Shown here: piece by piece, positions 7,290 through 14,495 of the stretch
Numbering within the stretch: position 1 is the first letter of the stretch
Layout: each line of letters begins with the position of its first letter
Assembly: GCF_003711225.1 (NCBI RefSeq)
Contig: NZ_CP031030.1
Span: 1 to 64,000 of the forward strand
Direction: 5' to 3'
Length of the DNA: 64,000 nucleotides
From: Runella sp. SP2
GTDB taxonomy: Bacteria; Bacteroidota; Bacteroidia; Cytophagales; Spirosomataceae
Program-made: the position numbers and the translations under genes
Notes under the pieces: generated by a model
Seen by the model: only the letters and a program-made list of their open reading frames with translations
What the model was told of the DNA's origin: nothing
Database searches by the model: none

Positions 7290-9038
7290 TTAAGTTGATT
7301 GTACTTTAAATTTCATTTGGAACAGTGATCCATTATTTTTTTCGAATTGATAGGTAGCATAGAGTTGGTCGGCTTGGAGTTGGATGAGTCTCATGCCGAA
7401 AGAAGATTTTTTTGAAATGGGTTTTTCGGGGATAAACCCAGGGCCATTGTCGGCGACTTGGAGCGTCCAATGATGGTTAGATTGTTCACAGCTGAGTGAC
7501 CATTTTGGCGCTTTGTGGTCGGGGAAGGCGTATTTGCAGGCATTGGTGAGCAATTCATTGACAATAAGCCCAATGCGCATGGCGTGGTCGATGGGTAAAT
7601 GCAAGGAGGGGGAAATGGTGGTTTGCACCTGAACATGTTCGTAGCCAAAGGTTTGTAACCCTACTTTGACGATTTCATTGAGAAAGTCGTGTAGGTTCAC
7701 TTCGCCGAGGGTTTGCCCTGTATAGAGGGTTCGTTGGAGCACGGACATGACCTCAATGCGAAGTTGAGTTTCTTCCAAAACGGTTTTGGTGGCATCGTCG
7801 GTGAGGCGGTTGAGTTGTAAATTCAAAAGACTCGAAACGAGTTGGAGGTTGTTTTTGACGCGGTGGTTTTGCTCACGCACGAGCAGAGCGTTGGACTCGC
7901 TCAGGCGGTGGTTTTTGACAGAAATGCGGTAAAACGCAATACTCGCCGCCAATGCCCCAACCAACAAGACCGCCAAAACCCCTAAGAAGCGCTGCTGCGT
8001 TTGTTGGTTTTGCTGGCTGAGGTGGAGCTCGCGCTTTTGAGCTTTCAGCTCGGCTTCTTTCTTTTCCGTTTCGTATTCTAAGCCAAGGCGGGAGACAAGT
8101 CCATCTCGGTCAACGTGGATAATTTGCCGTTCCAAAGCGACGTATTCGCGTTCATTTTCAAGGGCTTTTTTAAAATTTCCAATTTGTTCGTAATAGCTGC
8201 TTTTTGACTGAGCAAGACTTCTTTTGTAGTGTTCATTATCAATGATTTTTATGGATAATGCTCTTTGGAACGCGTCGATTGTATCTATTTCTTGTCCTGC
8301 TTTTTTGAGATGATTGAAAGTTAAGTAAGCATTAAGTAGGCCAACTCGGGCTTTGATTTCATTCAGGGTATCGTTTTGGGTTTGGTAAATGCTGACCGCT
8401 TTTTGTGCGTATTCTATTGATTTAATGTCTTTTTTTACAGATGCTCTATGACTTAGGGTCGTCAAAATTGCTGCTAAGTCCATCTGATTACCTGTTTTTA
8501 TAGCGAGCTTTTCTCGTTGTTTTAGGTAGTAAAGGCTACTATCAAGGTTGGGTGGGGGGTAGGGCTTTGCGCTACCTTCTGACCAGTCAGTTTCATACAA
8601 ACCCTGCATGGCTCCATAAGCTAGAGACAAGGCTTTATCCGATTTGATTCGTTCGGCCACCTGCTTGGCAAGTTGAGCATAATGGGAGCTTTCGGAATAA
8701 TGAAAAAATTGCCACTCAAGGCTGTACAGACGGATGTACAAGCGTGCTAATTCATATGAAGCACCCTTTTTCTCCTGTAGTCTCAGTGATTTTAAAAAAT
8801 AGCGTTTAGAGGTTAGCCAATCGCCCGAGGCTTGATAGATTTTCCCGTAAAGGTACCACCCCTCGGCGAGCTGCAGCGTGTCTTTGGTTTTAAGAGCATT
8901 TTTAATAACGGCATTGGCCCACTGGACTTTATGGCGTTGGAGGGGGAGGAAGCGGGGGGATTGGGCAATACTGTCAACGGTACTTACCATGACAAGGATG
9001 AGTACAAGAGTTTGAATACGTTGAAGTTTTTTGCCCAC
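7290..9038 (-). CDS. Paralogous HisKA_2 sensor histidine kinase
   Basis: This 582-residue kinase uses a GTG start (9038) directly before a signal peptide (LVLILVMVSTVDSIAQ). Its layout matches the kinase at 5329-7089: TPR-like periplasmic helices, a membrane segment, EQNHRVKNN phosphoacceptor box (His about 392), ATP-binding motifs NELLTNACKYAF, DNGPGF and GMRLIQLQ. The H-box to C-terminus is nearly identical to its neighbour in protein and highly similar in DNA, whereas residues about 170-320 differ strongly. This suggests tandem duplication, with the signalling half kept alike and the sensor half changed. No second response regulator is encoded beside it, so it probably shares the LytTR regulator at 4554-5300. 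Its own upstream region holds three phased operator-like repeats. Confidence 0.91.
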   Translation of the reverse strand: MGKKLQRIQTLVLILVMVSTVDSIAQSPRFLPLQRHKVQWANAVIKNALKTKDTLQLAEGWYLYGKIYQASGDWLTSKRYFLKSLRLQEKKGASYELARLYIRLYSLEWQFFHYSESSHYAQLAKQVAERIKSDKALSLAYGAMQGLYETDWSEGSAKPYPPPNLDSSLYYLKQREKLAIKTGNQMDLAAILTTLSHRASVKKDIKSIEYAQKAVSIYQTQNDTLNEIKARVGLLNAYLTFNHLKKAGQEIDTIDAFQRALSIKIIDNEHYKRSLAQSKSSYYEQIGNFKKALENEREYVALERQIIHVDRDGLVSRLGLEYETEKKEAELKAQKRELHLSQQNQQTQQRFLGVLAVLLVGALAASIAFYRISVKNHRLSESNALLVREQNHRVKNNLQLVSSLLNLQLNRLTDDATKTVLEETQLRIEVMSVLQRTLYTGQTLGEVNLHDFLNEIVKVGLQTFGYEHVQVQTTISPSLHLPIDHAMRIGLIVNELLTNACKYAFPDHKAPKWSLSCEQSNHHWTLQVADNGPGFIPEKPISKKSSFGMRLIQLQADQLYATYQFEKNNGSLFQMKFKVQST

Positions 9039-9161
9039 AGGTTTGAGAAGTGTTGAAGCACGTGAGGATTGGTTTTGCTAAGTTAAAACGTATTAGTTCT
9101 ATGGGCAAGAATTTAGGGAGAATATGTCCGACATAGAAAACGTAGTTAAAAGTAAAAAAAA

Positions 9162-9214
9162 GTTTCACAAAAGATAAAACGAGTTTCACAAAACAAATAC
9201 CCAATTTTACAAAA
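9162..9214. promoter_or_regulatory. Three-unit 21-bp-phased repeat array upstream of the second kinase
   Basis: Units gtttcacaaaa at 9162-9172 and 9183-9193 and attttacaaaa at 9204-9214 are exactly 21 bp apart. A weaker unit ending taaaa is in phase at 9141. The motif is the same as at 7214-7245. The array starts 124 bases upstream of the kinase start at 9038, nearly the same distance as in the first array (125). The rest of the 426-base gap to 9464 holds the array at 9326-9378 and no gene. Confidence 0.7.
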
Positions 9215-9325
9215 CAAGTATAGGGTCTGGTATTCAAAAATATTTTTTTGTACTATTTATTTGTGTATTTTCGACTAATTTGTTAAAAAATTTACTAGCA
9301 GATAGATTTGTATCATTACGTGTTT

Positions 9326-9378
9326 GCTTCGTAAAGAATTTACTAGGTTTCGGAAAGAAGTTGCTGGGGTTCAAAAAG
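9326..9378. promoter_or_regulatory. Three-unit 21-bp-phased repeat array upstream of the LRR gene
   Basis: Units gcttcgtaaag (9326-9336), gtttcggaaag (9347-9357) and ggttcaaaaag (9368-9378) keep the 21-bp phase and the pattern (g)(t)ttc-n-n-aaag of the kinase-upstream arrays. A fourth, out-of-phase relative (gtgtcaaaaaa) follows at 9391. They lie 87 bases before the ATG at 9465. Confidence 0.62.
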
Positions 9379-9464
9379 TTGTTAGGTTAGGTGTCAAAAA
9401 AAAGAACCAGATTAGGGTGATATTTTTAATGTGCGTTGTTTATTCACCTACCTGATTTCTTTGT

Positions 9465-10798
9465 ATGAAAACACCTTTTACTTTACTGAGAAGCAAATTG
9501 CAATATTTGTTTTTATTGTGTGCTTTTTTAGGGTTTCTTGCGCCAAGTAACGCCCAAGGTATCCATATTCCTGATGATAATTTTGCGGCGGCGATACGTT
9601 CAGCATGCCCTACGTGTATCAATGCGATGGATACGTTGCTACCACCTGCGGCGAGTATTACAAATTTGAATATAGAGAACAAGGGTATCGTGAGTTTGTC
9701 GGGCCTTCATGGGTTTTCGTCCTTGCAGACCCTTTGGGCGGTGGATAACCAAGTAACAGTATTGCCAACCTTACCCAACAGCCTGACTTATCTTGGGATG
9801 AGAGGAAATTTGCTTACTTCTTTACCGACTCTACCAACGGGGTTAATGACACTTGATGTTGATCAAAATCCAGTTACGTCTTTACCAACACTTCCTGTTG
9901 GCTTAAAATATTTGTGGGTACAGGGGGGGCATTAACTAGTTTACCCGCACTACCAAGTTCTTTGGAGTGGCTGTACTGCCGAGGAAATCAGTTGACTTCA
10001 TTACCAAGTTTACCTGCGCTTCTATAGCAACTAATACAGGTAAATCGGTAATTTGTGGTACTACCCCCTCTTGAAATCAAAGTGCCATTTGAGACTGGTG
10101 CAAGTTATCAGTGGTTTAGAGGTAATACTCTTATTAGCAATTTAAATTCTATTGCTGTGGCTAATGTGGGTACATACAAAGCAGTTGTAACTAGTCAGTA
10201 TGGATGTTCAAATAGTAATACACTAGCTGTTACGGCTCGTGCTAAGATTGAAGCAGTAGCCACTCATAATATAACAACAGCACAAGGCATAGTCACATTA
10301 AAATTAACCGCAAACCCAGCAGGGATGCGTTATAATTGGTCAGGGCCTGCAAACTTCAGTAGTACTCAACGCAATCCTTCAATTTCGCCGATATCTACAC
10401 AAAACCAAGGGATTTATACTTTGAATGTACTAGAAGTTGCTACGGGATGTACAGCAAGTACTACTACCTCGGTTACAATCAGTAATAATGCCCGATTAGC
10501 CCTTAGTGAAGAGTATTTTTCTGAGGAAACGAATGGAGGTAGGTTAATTATAAGCCCTAATCCAACCATTGATAGGATTCAGGTAAAACTGAAGCTATCT
10601 AAAAATACACCCTACGAGGTATATTTAGTGGATTTGTTAGGGCAGAGTAAAAAATTAGAGTCTTCAATTATACAGGATGATAACGAACGATTGACTTTTG
10701 ATATTTCAGATTATCCTATTGGTGTATATTTCTTGAGAGTGGTACTTCCGAATAATGAAGAGGTGTTGAGCCAGAAAATACTAAAGATCAATCGTTAA
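9465..10798 (+). pseudogene. Frameshifted secreted leucine-rich-repeat protein with T9SS C-terminal sorting domain
   Basis: The 5' part (9465-9935) encodes a signal peptide and short leucine-rich units of the type SLPTLPxxLxxLxVxxN. It stops just after a run of seven G (9923-9929). In the next frame the same repeat continues (TSLPALPSSLEWLYCRGNQ) until a TAG at 10025. A stretch in the third frame (10018-10071) also reads sensibly, then the C-terminal part (from about 10055, 247 residues) encodes Ig-like segments and a Por_Secre_tail-type sorting domain (SPNPTIDRIQVKL to the end). At least two further disruptions besides the G-run are therefore needed to read through. It was a T9SS-exported surface protein; it is either decayed or affected by base-call errors at homopolymers. 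Confidence 0.75.
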
Positions 10799-10951
10799 TA
10801 ATCTGGTAGTTATAATACTGAATTGGGGTGTGTATTATTTTACAAACTAATGCATATCCCAATTTATTCTAGTTATAGGATAGTGTATAAAAAAAACAGC
10901 AAGGGATTTCGTAAAACTAATGATGTACTTTAGGCTGAAAGGTAGGTGCCC

Positions 10952-11004
10952 CCTCCACAAAACAAACCCCCACATCCACAAAGAAAACACCCTTGTTCGT
11001 AAAG
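10952..11004. promoter_or_regulatory. Three-unit 21-bp-phased repeat array upstream of the stand-alone LytTR gene
   Basis: Units cctccacaaaa (10952-10962), catccacaaag (10973-10983) and tgttcgtaaag (10994-11004) are exactly 21 bp apart; a weak unit (taggctgaaag) is in phase at 10931 and another (atttcgtaaaa) sits at 10906. The array ends 66 bases before the ATG at 11070. This is the fourth such array in the locus. The 271-base gap holds nothing else recognisable. Confidence 0.65.
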
Positions 11005-11069
11005 TCGTGCTGTAAAGTATGCCAAAGATTTAGGAAATTGTACCAATCGTACCAAACCTCAACTCGAAT

Positions 11070-11417
11070 ATGATGCACGGTTTACAAATTCCTAATCAAG
11101 CCAATAAGTTATGGATTGCTTCTGATGAAATTGTTGCGTTACGAAGCGTGCGAAACTATACCGAAATTATCCATACCAATGGCAAAAAGTTTCTGTTTTC
11201 AAGAACCCTAAAAATTGTTGCCCAACGACTTGCAGCGAGCGAACAATTTTTTAGGGTCAGTCGGGGAAGCTTCATCAATTTAAGCCAAGTTTCGCATTAT
11301 TGCCAAATCGACTTTTTGTTGGAAATACACTTGTCTAATGGTGACGTGGAGGTCGTTTCGCGCCGCCGACAAATGGATTTTATCTCGGCATTTGCGAAAG
11401 TTAATAAGATAAATTAG
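11070..11417 (+). CDS. Stand-alone LytTR DNA-binding protein
   Basis: The 115-residue product is essentially one LytTR domain (IVALRSVRNYTEIIHTNGKK, RVSRGSFINLSQV) with no receiver domain. Such proteins bind DNA without phosphorylation control of their own and often regulate their own promoter. The phased repeat array just upstream is consistent with autoregulation. ATG codons occur at 11070 and 11073; either could be used. The 3' end overlaps the convergent alcohol dehydrogenase gene by four bases. Confidence 0.9.
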   Translation: MMHGLQIPNQANKLWIASDEIVALRSVRNYTEIIHTNGKKFLFSRTLKIVAQRLAASEQFFRVSRGSFINLSQVSHYCQIDFLLEIHLSNGDVEVVSRRRQMDFISAFAKVNKIN

Positions 11418-12568
11418 GCCAAACTAAGCTCCAAAATTTCACCCACTACCTGTGGCGTGATGTCGGCGCGTTCGCCAAAGTTCATCCCGCGTGCTTCAAA
11501 ACGCTGTACCACTTCGGTGACGGTACTAGTTGGAATAGCATACGCACTGGCTTTGGTAGGAATGCCCAACGATTCGTAGAAATCTGCCGTCTTTTGAATC
11601 GCGCCCGCCACTATTTCGTCGTCCGTGCCTGTCAATTGCCACACCCGACGGCCGTACTGAAGCAGTTTTTCGCGTTTGGTGTCTTTCTTGGTTTCCAACA
11701 AATGAGGCAATACTACGGCCAAGGTACGCGCATGGTCGATGCCGTGCAAAGCCGTGAGTTCGTGGCCGATTTGGTGCGTGGCCCAGTCGGTCGGAACCCC
11801 TGCGGCTAGTAAGCCATTTAGGGCCATGGTGGCTGCCCACATGATGTTGGCGGCTGCGTCGTAATCGGTAGGATTGGCCAACATTTTAGGGCCTTCGTCG
11901 ATGAGGGTAAGCAACACAGCTTCGGCCATTCGGTCTTGCACTTCGGCACGCACGGGGTAGGTCATGTATTGTTCCATAACGTGCGTAAAGGCATCCGCAA
12001 TGCCATTGGCAATTTGGCGAGGGGGCAGCGAAAACGTAGTTTCGGGGTCGAGTATCGAAAACTGCGGATACACTAGCGGGTTGCCCATGCCTTTTTTCTC
12101 CTGCGTTTCGTGGCGACTGATGACGGCGTAGTAGTTCATCTCTGAACCCGTTGCGGGCAGTGTAAGCACGGCTCCAATCGGAATCGCCTTGGTAAATTTG
12201 GCACGGTTGGCCACGATTTGCCACGCATCGGGGCCTTCAAAAGGAATGGCAGCGGCCATAAATTTGGTGCCGTCCAGTACTGAACCCCCGCCTACAGAGA
12301 GCAAGAAATCAATGCCCTCTTGGCGCGCTATCTCAACCCCTTTCATCAGGGTTTCGTAGGTCGGATTAGCCTCGATACCGCCAAATTCTACCACCTTGTA
12401 GTTACTGAGTGCTGCTTTTACTTGGTCATATACCCCATTTTTAAAGATACTTCCTCCGCCGTAGGTGAGCATTACTTTGGCCTGAACGGGGATTTGTTTG
12501 GGAAGTTGTGCTATTTGTCCTTTTCCGAACAGGACTCGCACGGGGTTATGGTATTGAAAATTGTTCAT
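11414..12568 (-). CDS. yqhD: YqhD-type NADPH-dependent iron-family alcohol/aldehyde dehydrogenase
   Basis: This is a 384-residue member of the iron-containing alcohol dehydrogenase family. The nucleotide motif GGGSVLDGTKF is at about residues 93-103, and metal ligands are visible in GIADAFTHVMEQY (Asp, His) and HQIGHELTALHGIDHA (two His). The alignment I recall with E. coli YqhD covers the entire length, from NNF..H.PVRVLFGKG to the C-terminus. YqhD reduces short-chain and lipid-peroxidation aldehydes in the cytoplasm with NADPH and binds zinc despite the family name. It is on its own on this strand, so it is probably monocistronic. Confidence 0.92.
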   Translation of the reverse strand: MNNFQYHNPVRVLFGKGQIAQLPKQIPVQAKVMLTYGGGSIFKNGVYDQVKAALSNYKVVEFGGIEANPTYETLMKGVEIARQEGIDFLLSVGGGSVLDGTKFMAAAIPFEGPDAWQIVANRAKFTKAIPIGAVLTLPATGSEMNYYAVISRHETQEKKGMGNPLVYPQFSILDPETTFSLPPRQIANGIADAFTHVMEQYMTYPVRAEVQDRMAEAVLLTLIDEGPKMLANPTDYDAAANIMWAATMALNGLLAAGVPTDWATHQIGHELTALHGIDHARTLAVVLPHLLETKKDTKREKLLQYGRRVWQLTGTDDEIVAGAIQKTADFYESLGIPTKASAYAIPTSTVTEVVQRFEARGMNFGERADITPQVVGEILELSLA

Positions 12569-12683
12569 GGAAGCGAAAGTTTGTTCGATGTAGCAATATG
12601 CTTTTCTCTTTTAACTGTTGGCTTTCTACTTTAGTTTCCAACATTTTTTGTATTATTACACCTGCAAAATTTGCTGCAACCCT

Positions 12684-13058
12684 ATGAAAATCCTAGTTGT
12701 TGACGACGAACACGATATAAAAACCCTGTTTGAACAACGCTTTCGGCGCGAAATCCGAAGCGGTGAACTGAACTTTAATTTTGCCTACTCAGGAGAAGAA
12801 GCGCTTGCATTTCTTGGAGATCACTTGTCAGAAGTGGTGCTTATCTTATCCGACATTAATATGCCTGGGATGAGTGGTATCGAACTCTTGAAACGCATTC
12901 GAAGCACTCATCCTAGCTCTCCTCCGACTATTATGATGATCACTGCTTACAACGATGAAGAAAATTACAAACAAGCAAAGCAGTTTGGGGCGGATGATTT
13001 CCTGAATAAACCCATTGATTTTACCAGTCTGAAACAAAAACTCTTTGAATCGTTATGA
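12684..13058 (+). CDS. Single-domain response regulator
   Basis: The ATG at 12684 gives MKILVVDDEHD, the normal start of a receiver domain; an open frame extends further upstream but would add a non-conserved hydrophobic tail. The 124-residue protein has the acidic cluster D7-D8-E9, phosphoacceptor D57 (LILSDINMP), Thr in MMITAYN and Lys in FLNKPIDF. There is no output domain. Its stop overlaps the next gene start (ATGA), so the two are translationally coupled. It resembles the receiver domain of that downstream protein (RREIRSGELNF versus RRKIREGSYEF), which suggests duplication. Confidence 0.92.
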   Translation: MKILVVDDEHDIKTLFEQRFRREIRSGELNFNFAYSGEEALAFLGDHLSEVVLILSDINMPGMSGIELLKRIRSTHPSSPPTIMMITAYNDEENYKQAKQFGADDFLNKPIDFTSLKQKLFESL

Positions 13059-14104
13059 CAAAAGCCAAAATGCTCGTCGTGGACGACGAAAGCGATTTGG
13101 AATTGCTTATTAAACAGAAATTTAGGCGCAAAATTAGAGAAGGTTCCTACGAGTTTCATTTTGCCCCCAATGGCGCCGAAGCCATAGAAGTGATTCAAAA
13201 AGAGTCAAATATCGACTTGGTGCTGAGCGACATCAATATGCCCGTGATGGATGGACTTACGCTGTTGAGTAAGGTAAATGAATTGAGCCCGCTCATCAAA
13301 GTAGTGATGGTATCGGCTTATAGCGATATGGATAATATTCGTACGGCCATGAATCGCGGAGCGTTTGACTTTGTTTGCAAACCTGTCAATTTTGACGATT
13401 TGGAAGTGACTGTCGAAAAAACCCTGCAACACGTTAAGCATTTGCGGGATACTTTACAGGCCATCAAGGAGAATAACATCCTCAGGATGTACGTCGATGA
13501 AAACGTGCTGAATTTCATGAATCGTCAGGAGTTTGAGTCATCGTTGATGGCTAACGAACTCGTGGAGGCGACTGTCATGTTTATCGACATTTGTGGGTTT
13601 ACGGCCATTACTGAAAATGTGGACGCAGATACGGTAGTGAAGCTTATCAATAAATATTTTGACGTAATGGTGAAAGAAATCATTGCGCAAGGCGGGCATG
13701 TTGATAAGTTTATGGGCGATGCCGTGATGGCGGTTTTTCGAGGGGAATATCACCTTGACCATGCCGTTGAGGCAGCCTTAGCGGTTCGTGCCCATATCGA
13801 GGCAATTGAAGAGAACTTGTTGAATCACAGCACTTTCATGCCGCGCGTGGCGATTGGTATTAATTCTGGCGAAATGATTTCTGGCAATATTGGTTCGGTG
13901 TCTTTGCGCCGTTTGGATTATACCGTGATTGGTGACACCGTCAACGTAGCCCAACGTTTCCAATCGGCGGCCAAGCCAGGTCAAATTGTGATTGGCCAAA
14001 GTGCGTATGATAACATCAAAGAATCATTTCAATGTAAACCTATTGGCGAAGTGACACTCAAAAACAAAGCCAATCCGCTGATGATTTATGAAGTAATTGC
14101 GTAG
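13055..14104 (+). CDS. Response regulator with class III adenylate/guanylate cyclase output
   Basis: The 349-residue protein has a receiver domain (residues 1-125, phosphoacceptor D59), a short linker helix, and a class III nucleotidyl cyclase domain (about 165-349). Metal-binding Asp residues are seen in FIDICGF and KFMGDAVMAVF, and the transition-state Asn/Arg pair in TVNVAQR preceded by DYTVIGD. Together with the Lys before FMGD these favour ATP as the substrate, hence cAMP. It probably makes a cyclic nucleotide in response to phosphorylation by an unlinked kinase. The upstream single-domain regulator overlaps by four bases and may compete for or relay phosphate. Confidence 0.92.
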   Translation: MTKAKMLVVDDESDLELLIKQKFRRKIREGSYEFHFAPNGAEAIEVIQKESNIDLVLSDINMPVMDGLTLLSKVNELSPLIKVVMVSAYSDMDNIRTAMNRGAFDFVCKPVNFDDLEVTVEKTLQHVKHLRDTLQAIKENNILRMYVDENVLNFMNRQEFESSLMANELVEATVMFIDICGFTAITENVDADTVVKLINKYFDVMVKEIIAQGGHVDKFMGDAVMAVFRGEYHLDHAVEAALAVRAHIEAIEENLLNHSTFMPRVAIGINSGEMISGNIGSVSLRRLDYTVIGDTVNVAQRFQSAAKPGQIVIGQSAYDNIKESFQCKPIGEVTLKNKANPLMIYEVIA

Positions 14105-14110
14105 TATTTG

Positions 14111-14169
14111 AGCTACCTTCCCGAAAGTTCATACCTTCCCGAAAGTTCAAAACTTTCGGGAAGGTAGCT
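14111..14169. repeat. Hairpin with duplicated left arm, same palindrome family
   Basis: The arm accttcccgaaagtt occurs twice in tandem (14115-14129 and 14133-14147), followed by one complementary arm aactttcgggaaggt (14151-14165). The outer copy pairs over 19 bp with flanks (14111-14129 with 14151-14169); the inner copy pairs over 15 bp. It lies between the convergent cyclase and DUF3820 genes and covers the stop codon of the latter, so it probably acts as a bidirectional terminator. Confidence 0.85.
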
Positions 14170-14383
14170 ATTTTAACGGCTTCAACAAGTATTCTAAACC
14201 ATTGATTTTGATTTCATAAAGGGTAGAAAGCAACATTCCTAGCTTCCCCGCAGGAAAACCCTTGGCATGAAACCATACCAAGTAGGGCTCTGGCAAGTCG
14301 CAGAGCGTGACCCCTTTGTACTTCCCAAAAGGCATTTTCATTTCTACTAAATCTTGGAGTAAATTGGGGTTGAAACCTTCCAT
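14168..14383 (-). CDS. DUF3820 family small protein
   Basis: The 71-residue product contains MPFGKYKGVTLCDLPEPYL and FPAGKLGMLLSTLYEIKING, which match the DUF3820 family. Some members have been linked to quorum-sensing-regulated traits, but the biochemical function is not known. It is small, soluble, and lacks a signal peptide. A 16-bp piece covering its start (aaaccttccatgagtt, 14373-14388) is repeated at 14431-14446. Confidence 0.85.
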   Translation of the reverse strand: MEGFNPNLLQDLVEMKMPFGKYKGVTLCDLPEPYLVWFHAKGFPAGKLGMLLSTLYEIKINGLEYLLKPLK

Positions 14384-14456
14384 GAGTTACAAATTATACG
14401 GGGTTTTGAGAACCCCCTTTCACAAGTGAAAAACCTTCCATGAGTTGTGAGTGGGT

Positions 14457-14490
14457 AACTTTCCGAAAGTTGTAAAACTTTCGGAAAGTT
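14457..14490. repeat. Related 15-bp-arm hairpin after the penicillin acylase gene
   Basis: Arms aactttccgaaagtt (14457-14471) and aactttcggaaagtt (14476-14490) are perfect complements around a 4-nt loop. The sequence is close to the other two hairpins but each arm is itself nearly palindromic. It lies five bases beyond the stop codon of the minus-strand acylase gene. Confidence 0.8.
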
Positions 14491-14495
14491 CGTTT

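Noticed and set aside
9923-9929. Phase-variable on/off switch at the G7 tract of the LRR gene
   Set aside because: Restoring the frame at the tract still meets stops at 10025 and 10049, so the tract alone cannot switch the gene; treated as a broken gene.
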